Assembly: GCA_936450465.1 (NCBI GenBank)
Contig: CAKZFU010000107.1
Coordinates: 1-64,000 of the forward strand
DNA length: 64,000 nt
Reading direction: 5' to 3'
Source: Gibbula magus
Taxonomy: Eukaryota > Mollusca > Gastropoda > Trochida > Trochidae
The translations under genes were made by a program, and so were the position numbers. The notes under the pieces were generated by a model. The model did no database searches. It saw only the letters and a list, made by a program, of their open reading frames with translations, and was not told the origin of the DNA. Below are positions 12,955-26,325 of the stretch, one piece after another (within the stretch, counting starts at the first letter, position 1; every line of letters begins with the position of its first letter).

Positions 12955-13709
12955 CTTCCATAGGAGACCATCAAAAGTTGTCTAGGCCAAAGTCACCTTT
13001 TGGCCCATTTTTGGGCATGAGCTTAACGGCACGGGTTGCCGATAAGACGGTCACCGATTCCAAAAGTGAATGCGTCTATGCGACCGGCAGCATGTGAGCT
13101 TCCATAGGAGACCATCAAAAGTTGTCTAGGCCAAAGTGACTTTTGGCCCAAAATTGGGCCTACAGGAATGACTATAACGGCATGGTTGCCGATAAGACGG
13201 TCACCGATTCCAAAAGTGAATGCGTCTATGCGACCGACAGCATGTGAGCTTCCATAGGAGACCATCAAAAGTTGTCTAGGCCAAAGTCACCTTTTGGCCC
13301 ATTTTTGGGCATGACTATAACGGCACGGGTTGCCGATAAGACGGTCACCGATTCCAAAAGTGAACGCGTCTATGCGACCGACAGGATGAGACCTTCCATA
13401 GGAGACCATCAAAAGTTGTCTAGGCCAAAGTCACCTTTTGGCCCATTTTTGGGCATGAGCTTAACGGCACGGGTTGCCGATAAGACGGTCACCGATTCCA
13501 AAAGTGAATGCGTCTATGCGACCGGCAGCATGTGAGCTTCCATAGGAGACCATCAAAAGTTGTCTAGGCCAAAGTGACTTTTGGCCCAAAATTGGGCCTA
13601 CAGGAATGACTATAACGGCATGGTTGCCGATAAGACGGTCACCGATTCCAAAAGTGAATGCGTCTATGCGACCGACAGCATGTGAGCTTCCATAGGAGAC
13701 CATCAAAAG
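12834..13709. repeat. 438-bp trimeric higher-order repeat, two copies
   Basis: The trimer is B/A' chimera (144) + B'' (144) + A (150) = 438 bp, at 12834-13271 and 13272-13709, and the copies appear identical. The same three-monomer module is reused inside the 1,759-bp unit near 16.2-16.65 kb, so the module predates or seeded that larger repeat. Confidence 0.9.
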
Positions 13710-14018
13710 TTGTCTAGGCCAAAGTCACCTTTTGGCCCATTTTTGGGCATGACTATAACGGCACGGGTTGCCGATAAGACGGTCACCGATTCCAAAAGTG
13801 AATGCGTCTATGCGACCGGCAGCATGTGAGCTTCCATAGGAGACCATCAAAAGTTGTCTAGGCCAAAGTGACTTTTGGCCCAAAATTGGGCCTACAGGAA
13901 TGACTATAACGGCATGGTTGCCGATAAGACGGTCACCGATTCCAAAAGTGAAAACGTCTATGCGACCGACAGCATGTGAGCTTCCATAGGAGACCATCAA
14001 AAGTTGTCTAGGCCAAAG

Positions 14019-15198
14019 TCACCTTTTGGCCCATTTTTGGGCATGACTATAACGGCACGGGTTGCCGATAAGACGGTCACCGATTCCAAAAGTGAATGCG
14101 TCTATGCGACCGGCAGGATGTGAGCTTCCATAGGAGACCATCAAAAGTTGTCTAGGCCAAAGTGACTTTTGGCCCAAAATTGGGCCTACAGGAATGACTA
14201 TAACGGCACGGTTTGCCCATAAGACGGTCACCGATTCCAAAAGTGAACACGTCTATGCGACCGACAGGATGAGACCTTCCATAGGAGACCATCAAAAGTT
14301 GTCTAGGCCAAAGTCACCTTTTGGCCCATTTTTGGGCATGAGCTTAACGGCACGGGTTGCCAATAAGACGGCAACCGATTCCAAAAGTGAATGCGTCTAT
14401 GCGACCGGCAGGATGTGAGCTTCCATAGGAGACCATCAAAAGTTGTCTAGGCCAAAGTGACTTTTGGCCCAAAATTGGGCCTACAGGAATGACTATAACG
14501 GCACGGTTTGCCCATAAGACGGTCACCGATTCCAAAAGTGAACGCGTCTATGCGACCGACAGGATGAGACCTTCCATAGGAGACCATCAAAAGTTGTCTA
14601 GGCCAAAGTCACCTTTTGGCCCATTTTTGGGCATGAGCTTAACGGCACGGGTTGCCGATAAGACGGCAACCGATTCCAAAAGTGAATGCGTCTATGCGAC
14701 CGGCAGGATGTGAGCTTCCATAGGAGACCATCAAAAGTTGTCTAGGCCAAAGTGACTTTTGGCCCAAAATTGGGCCTACAGGAATGACTATAACGGCACG
14801 GTTTGCCCATAAGACGGTCACCGATTCCAAAAGTGAACGCGTCTATGCGACCGACAGGATGAGACCTTCCATAGGAGACCATCAAAAGTTGTCTAGGCCA
14901 AAGTCACCTTTTGGCCCATTTTTGGGCATGAGCTTAACGGCACGGGTTGCCGATAAGACGGCAACCGATTCCAAAAGTGAATGCGTCTATGCGACCGGCA
15001 GGATGTGAGCTTCCATAGGAGACCATCAAAAGTTGTCTAGGCCAAAGTGACTTTTGGCCCAAAATTGGGCCTACAGGAATGACTATAACGGCACGGTTTG
15101 CCCATAAGACGGTCACCGATTCCAAAAGTGAACACGTCTATGCGACCGACAGGATGAGACCTTCCATAGGAGACCATCAAAAGTTGTCTAGGCCAAAG
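14019..15198. repeat. A'B' island of 295-bp dimers (1,180 bp)
   Basis: Four long/short pairs with A' features (CACGGTTTGCCCATAAG) and mostly B' features (GAGCTTAACGG, GGCAACC) lie inside the mosaic zone. The island begins with B carrying a GCAGGATG tail. AACACG near 14246 and GCCAATAAG near 14360 recur 4,698 bp later (18944 and 19058) at the start of the main A'B' block. 4,698 equals this 1,180-bp block plus two 1,759-bp units, so island and main block were adjacent copies before the 1,759-bp unit duplicated. Confidence 0.85.
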
Positions 15199-18100
15199 TC
15201 ACCTTTTGGCCCATTTTTGGGCATGACTATAACGGCACGGGTTGCCGATAAGACGGTCACCGATTCCAAAAGTGAATGCATCTATGCGACCGGCAGCATG
15301 TGAGCTTCCATAGGAGACCATCAAAAGTTGTCTAGGCCAAAGTGACTTTTGGCCCAAAATTGGGCCTACAGGAATGACTATAACGGCATGGTTGCCGATA
15401 AGACGGTCACCGATTCCAAAAGTGAATGCGTCTATGCGACCGACAGCATGTGAGCTTCCATAGGAGACCATCAAAAGTTGTCTAGGCCAAAGTCACCTTT
15501 TGGCCCATTTTTGGGCATGACTATAACGGCACGGGTTGCCGATAAGACGGTCACCGATTCCAAAAGTGAACGCGTCTATGCGACCGACAGGATGAGACCT
15601 TCCATAGGAGACCATCAAAAGTTGTCTAGGCCAAAGTCACCTTTTGGCCCATTTTTGGGCATGAGCTTAACGGCACGGGTTGCCGATAAGACGGCAACCG
15701 ATTCCAAAAGTGAATGCGTCTATGCGACCGGCAGGATGTGACCTTCCATAGGAGACCATCAAAAGTTGTCTAGGCCAAAGTGACTTTTGGCCCAAAATTG
15801 GGCCTACAGGAATGACTATAACGGCACGGTTTGCCCATAAGACGGTCACCGATTCCAAAAGTGAACACGTCTATGCGACCGACAGGATGAGACCTTCCAT
15901 AGGAGACCATCAAAAGTTGTCTAGGCCAAAGTAATCTTTTGGCCCATTTTTGGGCATGACTATAACGGCACGGGTTGCCGATAAGACGGTCACCGATTCC
16001 AAAAGTGAATGCGTCTATGCGACCGGCAGCATGTGAGCTTCCATAGGAGACCATCAAAAGTTGTCTAGGCCAAAGTGACTTTTGGCCCAAAATTGGGCCT
16101 ACAGGAATGACTATAACGGCATGGTTGCCGATAAGACGGTCACCGATTCCAAAAGTGAATGCGTCTATGCGACCGACAGCTTGTGTGCTTCCATAGGAGA
16201 CCATCAAAAGTTGTCTAGGCCAAAGTCACCTTTTGGCCCATTTTTGGGCATGACTATAACGGCACGGGTTGCCGATAAGACGGTCACCGATTCCAAAAGT
16301 GAACGCGTCTATGCGACCGACAGGATGAGACCTTCCATAGGAGACCATCAAAAGTTGTCTAGGCCAAAGTCACCTTTTGGCCCATTTTTGGGCATGAGCT
16401 TAACGGCACGGGTTGCCGATAAGACGGTCACCGATTCCAAAAGTGAATGCGTCTATGCGACCGGCAGCATGTGAGCTTCCATAGGAGACCATCAAAAGTT
16501 GTCTAGGCCAAAGTGACTTTTGGCCCAAAATTGGGCCTACAGGAATGACTATAACGGCATGGTTGCCGATAAGACGGTCACCGATTCCAAAAGTGAATGC
16601 GTCTATGCGACCGACAGCATGTGAGCTTCCATAGGAGACCATCAAAAGTTGTCTAGGCCAAAGTCACCTTTTGGCCCATTTTTGGGCATGAGCTTAACGG
16701 CACGGGTTGCCGATAAGACGGTCACTGATTCCAAAAGTGAATGCGTCTATGCGACCGGCAGCATGTGAGCTTCCATAGGAGACCATCAAAAGTTGTCTAG
16801 GCCAAAGTGACTTTTGGCCCAAAATTGGGCCTACAGGAATGACTATAACGGCATGGTTGCCGATAAGACGGTCACCGATTCCAAAAGTGAACACGTCTAT
16901 GCGACCGACAGGATGAGACCTTCCATAGGAGACCATCAAAAGTTGTCTAGGCCAAAGTCACCTTTTGGCCCATTTTTGGGCATGACTATAACGGCACGGG
17001 TTGCCGATAAGACGGTCACCGATTCCAAAAGTGAATGCATCTATGCGACCGGCAGCATGTGAGCTTCCATAGGAGACCATCAAAAGTTGTCTAGGCCAAA
17101 GTGACTTTTGGCCCAAAATTGGGCCTACAGGAATGACTATAACGGCATGGTTGCCGATAAGACGGTCACCGATTCCAAAAGTGAATGCGTCTATGCGACC
17201 GACAGCATGTGAGCTTCCATAGGAGACCATCAAAAGTTGTCTAGGCCAAAGTCACCTTTTGGCCCATTTTTGGGCATGACTATAACGGCACGGGTTGCCG
17301 ATAAGACGGTCACCGATTCCAAAAGTGAACGCGTCTATGCGACCGACAGGATGAGACCTTCCATAGGAGACCATCAAAAGTTGTCTAGGCCAAAGTCACC
17401 TTTTGGCCCATTTTTGGGCATGAGCTTAACGGCACGGGTTGCCGATAAGACGGCAACCGATTCCAAAAGTGAATGCGTCTATGCGACCGGCAGGATGTGA
17501 GCTTCCATAGGAGACCATCAAAAGTTGTCTAGGCCAAAGTGACTTTTGGCCCAAAATTGGGCCTACAGGAATGACTATAACGGCACGGTTTGCCCATAAG
17601 ACGGTCACCGATTCCAAAAGTGAACACGTCTATGCGACCGACAGGATGAGACCTTCCATAGGAGACCATCAAAAGTTGTCTAGGCCAAAGTAATCTTTTG
17701 GCCCATTTTTGGGCATGACTATAACGGCACGGGTTGCCGATAAGACGGTCACCGATTCCAAAAGTGAATGCGTCTATGCGACCGGCAGCATGTGAGCTTC
17801 CATAGGAGACCATCAAAAGTTGTCTAGGCCAAAGTGACTTTTGGCCCAAAATTGGGCCTACAGGAATGACTATAACGGCATGGTTGCCGATAAGACGGTC
17901 ACCGATTCCAAAAGTGAATGCGTCTATGCGACCGACAGCATGTGAGCTTCCATAGGAGACCATCAAAAGTTGTCTAGGCCAAAGTCACCTTTTGGCCCAT
18001 TTTTGGGCATGACTATAACGGCACGGGTTGCCGATAAGACGGTCACCGATTCCAAAAGTGAACGCGTCTATGCGACCGACAGGATGAGACCTTCCATAGG

Positions 18101-18649
18101 AGACCATCAAAAGTTGTCTAGGCCAAAGTCACCTTTTGGCCCATTTTTGGGCATGAGCTTAACGGCACGGGTTGCCGATAAGACGGTCACCGATTCCAAA
18201 AGTGAATGCGTCTATGCGACCGGCAGCATGTGAGCTTCCATAGGAGACCATCAAAAGTTGTCTAGGCCAAAGTGACTTTTGGCCCAAAATTGGGCCTACA
18301 GGAATGACTATAACGGCATGGTTGCCGATAAGACGGTCACCGATTCCAAAAGTGAATGCGTCTATGCGACCGACAGCATGTGAGCTTCCATAGGAGACCA
18401 TCAAAAGTTGTCTAGGCCAAAGTCACCTTTTGGCCCATTTTTGGGCATGAGCTTAACGGCACGGGTTGCCGATAAGACGGTCACTGATTCCAAAAGTGAA
18501 TGCGTCTATGCGACCGGCAGCATGTGAGCTTCCATAGGAGACCATCAAAAGTTGTCTAGGCCAAAGTGACTTTTGGCCCAAAATTGGGCCTACAGGAATG
18601 ACTATAACGGCATGGTTGCCGATAAGACGGTCACCGATTCCAAAAGTGA
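15132..18649. repeat. 1,759-bp 12-monomer higher-order repeat, two tandem copies
   Basis: Order of the unit from 15199: B, A, B/A', B', A', B, A, B/A', B'', A, B'', A. The lengths sum to 1,759. Markers at this exact offset are ACACGT at 15132/16891, the GAATGCATC variant near 15271/17030, GTAATCTTTT at 15931/17690 and GTCACTG at 16721/18480. The copies differ at only a few bases, for example a GACCTT tail near 15.74 kb and GCTTGTGTGC near 16.19 kb in the first copy. The duplication junction is the chimeric monomer at 16770-16919. Confidence 0.93.
16770..16919. repeat. A-head/A'-tail chimera marking the 1,759-bp duplication junction
   Basis: This 150-bp monomer has the A head (CATGGTTGCCG) joined to the A' tail (ACACGT, GACAGGATGAGACC). 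The corresponding monomer one period upstream is full A'. One period downstream it is full A. That is what an unequal crossover between an A and an A' monomer leaves at the junction of a tandem duplication. The exchange lies between about 16862 and 16890. Confidence 0.88.
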
Positions 18650-21314
18650 ATGCGTCTATGCGACCGACAGCATGTGAGCTTCCATAGGAGACCATCAAAA
18701 GTTGTCTAGGCCAAAGTCACCTTTTGGCCCATTTTTGGGCATGACTATAACGGCACGGGTTGCCGATAAGACGGTCACCGATTCCAAAAGTGAATGCGTC
18801 TATGCGACCGGCAGGATGTGAGCTTCCATAGGAGACCATCAAAAGTTGTCTAGGCCAAAGTGACTTTTGGCCCAAAATTGGGCCTACAGGAATGACTATA
18901 ACGGCACGGTTTGCCCATAAGACGGTCACCGATTCCAAAAGTGAACACGTCTATGCGACCGACAGGATGAGACCTTCCATAGGAGACCATCAAAAGTTGT
19001 CTAGGCCAAAGTCACCTTTTGGCCCATTTTTGGGCATGAGCTTAACGGCACGGGTTGCCAATAAGACGGCAACCGATTCCAAAAGTGAATGCGTCTATGC
19101 GACCGGCAGGATGTGAGCTTCCATAGGAGACCATCAAAAGTTGTCTAGGCCAAAGTGACTTTTGGCCCAAAATTGGGCCTACAGGAATGACTATAACGGC
19201 ACGGTTTGCCCATAAGACGGTCACCGATTCCAAAAGTGAACGCGTCTATGCGACCGACAGGATGAGACCTTCCATAGGAGACCATCAAAAGTTGTCTAGG
19301 CCAAAGTCACCTTTTGGCCCATTTTTGGGCATGAGCTTAACGGCACGGGTTGCCGATAAGACGGCAACCGATTCCAAAAGTGAATGCGTCTATGCGACCG
19401 GCAGGATGTGAGCTTCCATAGGAGACCATCAAAAGTTGTCTAGGCCAAAGTGACTTTTGGCCCAAAATTGGGCCTACAGGAATGACTATAACGGCACGGT
19501 TTGCCCATAAGACGGTCACCGATTCCAAAAGTGAACGCGTCTATGCGACCGACAGGATGAGACCTTCCATAGGAGACCATCAAAAGTTGTCTAGGCCAAA
19601 GTCACCTTTTGGCCCATTTTTGGGCATGAGCTTAACGGCACGGGTTGCCGATAAGACGGCAACCGATTCCAAAAGTGAATGCGTCTATGCGACCGGCAGG
19701 ATGTGAGCTTCCATAGGAGACCATCAAAAGTTGTCTAGGCCAAAGTGACTTTTGGCCCAAAATTGGGCCTACAGGAATGACTATAACGGCACGGTTTGCC
19801 CATAAGACGGTCACCGATTCCAAAAGTGAACGCGTCTATGCGACCGACAGGATGAGACCTTCCATAGGAGACCATCAAAAGTTGTCTAGGCCAAAGTCAC
19901 CTTTTGGCCCATTTTTGGGCATGAGCTTAACGGCACGGGTTGCCGATAAGACGGCAACCGATTCCAAAAGTGAATGCGTCTATGCGACCGGCAGGATGTG
20001 AGCTTCCATAGGAGACCATCAAAAGTTGTCTAGGCCAAAGTGACTTTTGGCCCAAAATTGGGCCTACAGGAATGACTATAACGGCACGGTTTGCCCATTA
20101 GACGGTCACCGATTCCAAAAGTGAACACGTCTATGCGACCGACAGGATGAGACCTTCCATAGGAGACCATCAAAAGTTGTCTAGGCCAAAGTCACCTTTT
20201 GGCCCATTTTTGGGCATGAGCTTAACGGCACGGGTTGCCAATAAGACGGCAACCGATTCCAAAAGTGAATGCGTCTATGCGACCGGCAGGATATGAGCTT
20301 CCATAGGAGACCATCAAAAGTTGTCTAGGCCAAAGTGACTTTTGGCCCAAAATTGGGCCTACAGGAATGACTATAACGGCACGGTTTGCCCATAAGACGG
20401 TCACCGATTCCAAAAGTGAACGCGTCTATGCGACCGACAGGATGAGACCTTCCATAGGAGACCATCAAAAGTTGTCTAGGCCAAAGTCACCTTTTGGCCC
20501 ATTTTTGGGCATGAGCTTAACGGCATGGGTTGCCGATAAGACGGCAACCGATTCCAAAAGTGAATGCGTCTATGCGACCGGGAGGATGTGAGCTTCCATA
20601 GGAGACCATCAAAAGTTGTCTAGGCCAAAGTGACTTTTGGCCCAAAATTGGGCCTACAGGAATGACTATAACGGCACGGTTTGCCCATAAGACGGTCACC
20701 GATTCCAAAAGTGAACGCGTCTATGCGACCGACAGGATGAGACCTTCCATAGAAGAGCATCAAAAGTTGTCTAGGCCAAAGTCACCTTTTGGCCCATTTT
20801 TGGGCATGAGCTTAACGGCACGGGTTGCCGATAAGACGGCAACCGATTCCAAAAGTGAATGCGTCTATGCGACCGGCAGGATGTGAGCTTCCATAGGAGA
20901 CCATCAAAAGTTGTCTAGGCCAAAGTGACTTTTGGCCCAAAATTGGGCCTACAGGAATGACTATAACGGCACGGTTTGCCCATAAGACGGTCACCGATTC
21001 CAAAAGTGAACGCGTCTATGCGACCGACAGGATGAGACCTTCCATAGGAGACCATCAAAAGTTGTCTAGGCCAAAGTCACCTTTTGGCCCATTTTTGGGC
21101 ATGAGCTTAACGGCACGGGTTGCCGATAAGACGGCAACCGATTCCAAAAGTGAATGCGTCTATGCGACCGGCAGGATGTGAGCTTCCATAGGAGACCATC
21201 AAAAGTTGTCTAGGCCAAAGTGACTTTTGGCCCAAAATTGGGCCTACAGGAATGACTATAACGGCACGGTTTGCCCATAAGACGGTCACCGATTCCAAAA
21301 GTGAACGCGTCTAT

Positions 21315-24300
21315 GCGAACGACAGGATGAGCCCTTCCATAGGAGACCATCAAAAGTTGTCTAGGCCAAAGTCACCTTTTGGCCCATTTTTGGGCATGAG
21401 CTTAACGGCACGGGTTGCCGATAAGACGGCAACCGATTCCAAAAGTGAATGCGTCTATGCGACCGGCAGGATGTGAGCTTCCATAGGAGACCATCAAAAG
21501 TTGTCTAGGCCAAAGTGACTTTTGGCCCAAAATTGGGCCTACAGGAATGACTATAACGGCACGGTTTGCCCATAAGACGGTCACCGATTCCAAAAGTGAA
21601 CGCGTCTATGCGACCGACAGGATGAGACCTTCCATAGGAGACCATCAAAAGTTGTCTAGGCCAAAGTCACCTTTTGGCCCATTTTTGGGCATGAGCTTAA
21701 CGGCACGGGTTGCCGATAAGACGGCAACCGATTCCAAAAGTGAATGCGTCTATGCGACCGGCAGGATGTGAGCTTCCATAGGAGACCATCAAAAGTTGTC
21801 TAGGCCAAAGTGACTTTTGGCCCAAAATTGGGCCTGCAGGAATGACTATAACGGCACGGTTTGCCCATAAGACGGTCACCGATTCCAAAAGTGAACGCGT
21901 CTATGCGACCGACAGGATGAGACCTTCCATAGGAGACCATCAAAAGTTGTCTAGGCCAAAGTCACCTTTTGGCCCATTTTTGGGCATGAGCTTAACGGCA
22001 CGGGTTGCCGATAAGACGGCAACCGATTCCAAAAGTGAATGCGTCTATGCGACCGGCAGGATGTGAGCTTCCATAGGAGACCATCAAAAGTTGTCTAGGC
22101 CAAAGTGACTTTTGGCCCAAAATTGGGCCTACAGGAATGACTATAACGGCACGGTTTGCCCATAAGACGGTCACCGATTCCAAAAGTGAACGCGTCTATG
22201 CGACCGACAGGATGAGACCTTCCATAGGAGACCATCAAAAGTTGTCTAGGCCAAAGTCACCTTTTGGCCCATTTTTGGGCATGAGCTTAACGGCACGGGT
22301 TGCCGATAAGACGGCAACCGATTCCAAAAGTGAATAGGTCTATGCGACCGGCAGGATGTGAGCTTCCATAGGAGACCATCAAAAGTTGTCTAGGCCAAAG
22401 TGACTTTTGGCCCAAAATTGGGCCTACAGGAATGACTATAACGGCACGGTTTGCCCATAAGACGGTCACCGATTCCAAAAGTGAACGCGTCTATGCGACC
22501 GACAGGATGAGACCTTCCATAGGAGAGCATCAAAAGTTGTCTAGGCCAAAGTCACCTTTTGGCCCATTTTTGGGCATGAGCTTAACGGCACGGGTTGCCG
22601 ATAAGACGGCAACCGATTCCAAAAGTGAATGCGTCTATGCGAACGGCAGGATGTGAGCTTCCATAGGAGACCATCAAAAGTTGTCTAGGCCAAAGTGACT
22701 TTTGGCCCAAAATTGGGCCTACAGGAATGACTATAACGGCACGGTTTGCCCATAAGACGGTCACCGATTCCAAAAGTGAACACGTCTATGCGACCGACAG
22801 GATGAGACCTTCCATAGGAGACCATCAAAAGTTGTCTAGGCCAAAGTCACCTTTTGGCCCATTTTTGGGCATGAGCTTAACGGCACGGGTTGCCGATAAG
22901 ACGGCAACCGATTCCAAAAGTGAATGCGTCTATGCGACCGGCAGGATGTGAGCTTCCATAGGAGACCATCAAAAGTTGTCTAGGCCAAAGTGACTTTTGG
23001 CCCAAAATTGGGCCTACAGGAATGACTATAACGGCACGGTTTGCCCATAAGACGGTCACCGATTCCAAAAGTGAATGCGTCTATGCGACCGACAGGATGA
23101 GACCTTCCATAGGAGACCATCAAAAGTTGTCTAGGCCAAAGTCACCTTTTGGCCCATTTTTGGGCATGAGCTTAACGGCACGGGTTGCCGATAAGACGGC
23201 AACCGATTCCAAAAGTGAATGCGTCTATGCGACCGGCAGGATGTGAGCTTCCATAGGAGACCATCAAAAGTTGTCTAGGCCAAAGTGACTTTTGGCCCAA
23301 AATTGGGCCTACAGGAATGACTATAACGGCACGGTTTGCCCATAAGACGGTCACCGATTCCAAAAGTGAACGCGTCTATGCGACCGACAGGATGAGACCT
23401 TCCATAGGAGACCATCAAAAGTTGTCTAGGCCAAAGTCACCTTTTGGCCCATTTTTGGGCATGAGCTTAACGGCACGGGTTGCCGATAAGACGGCAACCG
23501 ATTCCAAAAGTGAATGCGTCTATGCGACCGGCAGGATGTGAGCTTCCATAGGAGACCATCAAAAGTTGTCTAGGCCAAAGTGACTTTTGGCCCAAAATTG
23601 GGCCTACAGGAATGACTATAACGGCACGGTTTGCCCATAAGACGGTCACCGATTCCAAAAGTGAACGCGTCTATGCGACCGACAGGATGAGACCTTCCAT
23701 AGGAGACCATCAAAAGTTGTCTAGGCCAAAGTCACCTTTTGGCCCATTTTTGGGCATGAGCTTAACGGCACGGGTTGCCGATAAGACGGCAACCGATTCC
23801 AAAAGTGAATGCGTCTATGCGACCGGCAGGATGTGAGCTTCCATAGGAGACCATCAAAAGTTGTCTAGGCCAAAGTGACTTTTGGCCCAAAATTGGGCCT
23901 ACAGGAATGACTATAACGGCACGGTTTGCCCATAAGACGGTCACCGATTCCAAAAGTGAACGCGTCTATGCGACCGACAGGATGAGACCTTCCATAGGAG
24001 ACCATCAAAAGTTGTCTAGGCCAAAGTCACCTTTTGGCCCATTTTTGGGCATGAGCTTAACGGCACAGGTTGCCGATAAGACGGCAACCGATTCCAAAAG
24101 TGAATGCGTCTATGCGACCGGCAGGATGTGAGCTTCCATAGGAGACCATCAAAAGTTGTCTAGGCCAAAGTGACTTTTGGCCCAAAATTGGGCCTACAGG
24201 AATGACTATAACGGCACGGTTTGCCCATAAGACGGTCACCGATTCCAAAAGTGAACGCGTCTATGCGACCGACAGGATGAGACCTTCCATAGGAGACCAT

Positions 24301-26325
24301 CAAAAGTTGTCTAGGCCAAAGTCACCTTTTGGCCCATTTTTGGGCATGAGCTTAACGGCACGGGTTGCCGATAAGACGGCAACCGATTCCAAAAGTGAAT
24401 GCGTCTATGCGACCGGCAGGATGTGAGCTTCCATAGGAGACCATCAAAAGTTGTCTAGGCCAAAGTGACTTTTGGCCCAAAATTGGGCCTACAGGAATGA
24501 CTATAACGGCACGGTTTGCCCATAAGACGGTCACCGATTCCAAAAGTGAACGCGTCTATGCGACCGACAGGATGAGACCTTCCATAGGAGACCATCAAAA
24601 GTTGTCTAGGCCAAAGTCACCTTTTGGCCCATTTTTGGGCATGAGCTTAACGGCACGGGTTGCCGATAAGACGGTAACCGATTCCAAAAGTGAATGCGTC
24701 TATGCGACCGGCAGGATGTGAGCTTCCATAGGAGACCATCAAAAGTTGTCTAGGCCAAAGTGACTTTTGGCCCAAAATTGGGCCTACAGGAATGACTATA
24801 ACGGCACGGTTTGCCCATAAGACGGTCACCGATTCCAAAAGTGAACGCGTCTATGCGAACGACAGGATGAGCCCTTCCATAGGAGACCATCAAAAGTTGT
24901 CTAGGCCAAAGTCACCTTTTGGCCCATTTTTGGGCATGAGCTTAACGGCACGGGTTGCCGATAAGACGGCAACCGATTCCAAAAGTGAATGCGTCTATGC
25001 GACCGGCAGGATGTGAGCTTCCATAGGAGACCATCAAAAGTTGTCTAGGCCAAAGTGACTTTTGGCCCAAAATTGGGCCTACAGGAATGACTATAACGGC
25101 ACGGTTTGCCCATAAGACGGTCACCGATTCCAAAAGTGAACGCGTCTATGCGACCGACAGGATGAGACCTTCCATAGGAGACCATCAAAAGTTGTCTAGG
25201 CCAAAGTCACCTTTTGGCCCATTTTTGGGCATGAGCTTAACGGCACGGGTTGCCGATAAGACGGCAACCGATTCCAAAAGTGAATGCGTCTATGCGACCG
25301 GCAGGATGTGAGCTTCCATAGGAGACCATCAAAAGTTGTCTAGGCCAAAGTGACTTTTGGCCCAAAATTGGGCCTGCAGGAATGACTATAACGGCACGGT
25401 TTGCCCATAAGACGGTCACCGATTCCAAAAGTGAACGCGTCTATGCGACCGACAGGATGAGACCTTCCATAGGAGACCATCAAAAGTTGTCTAGGCCAAA
25501 GTCACCTTTTGGCCCATTTTTGGGCATGAGCTTAACGGCACGGGTTGCCGATAAGACGGCAACCGATTCCAAAAGTGAATGCGTCTATGCGACCGGCAGG
25601 ATGTGAGCTTCCATAGGAGACCATCAAAAGTTGTCTAGGCCAAAGTGACTTTTGGCCCAAAATTGGGCCTACAGGAATGACTATAACGGCACGGTTTGCC
25701 CATAAGACGGTCACCGATTCCAAAAGTGAACGCGTCTATGCGACCGACAGGATGAGACCTTCCATAGGAGAGCATCAAAAGTTGTCTAGGCCAAAGTCAC
25801 CTTTTGGCCCATTTTTGGGCATGAGCTTAACGGCACGGGTTGCCGATAAGACGGCAACCGATTCCAAAAGTGAATGCGTCTATGCGAACGGCAGGATGTG
25901 AGCTTCCATAGGAGACCATCAAAAGTTGTCTAGGCCAAAGTGACTTTTGGCCCAAAATTGGGCCTACAGGAATGACTATAACGGCACGGTTTGCCCATAA
26001 GACGGTCACCGATTCCAAAAGTGAACACGTCTATGCGACCGACAGGATGAGACCTTCCATAGGAGACCATCAAAAGTTGTCTAGGCCAAAGTCACCTTTT
26101 GGCCCATTTTTGGGCATGAGCTTAACGGCACGGGTTGCCGATAAGACGGCAACCGATTCCAAAAGTGAATGCGTCTATGCGACCGGCAGGATGTGAGCTT
26201 CCATAGGAGACCATCAAAAGTTGTCTAGGCCAAAGTGACTTTTGGCCCAAAATTGGGCCTACAGGAATGATTATAACGGCACGGTTTGCCCATAAGACGG
26301 TCACCGATTCCAAAAGTGAATGCGT
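21315..26325. repeat. 3,540/3,245-bp higher-order repeat, copies differing by one dimer
   Basis: GCGAACGACAGG with GCCCTTCC lies at 21315 and 24855, and GCCTGCAGG near 21832 and 25372, both 3,540 bp apart (12 dimers). Further along, GAGAGCAT at 22523/25768, GAACGG at 22641/25886 and GAATGCGT in an A' monomer at 23073/26318 are 3,245 bp apart (11 dimers). One dimer is therefore missing from the second copy. It corresponds to the one near 22.1-22.4 kb that carries the private GAATAGGTC change. Confidence 0.9.

Larger units (their letters stand above)
12811..18716. repeat. Mosaic transition zone between AB and A'B' subfamilies
   Basis: Monomers of the left (A, B) and right (A', B') subfamilies alternate here with four intermediate types: B head with A' tail, A head with A' tail, B'' (B' head GAGCTTAACGG with the old GGTCACC and GCAGCATG), and B with a GCAGGATG tail. 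The zone contains two trimers (12.83-13.71 kb), an A'B' island (14.02-15.20 kb) and a duplicated 12-mer (15.2-18.7 kb). This looks like repeated exchange between the two subfamilies rather than a single clean junction. Confidence 0.9.
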
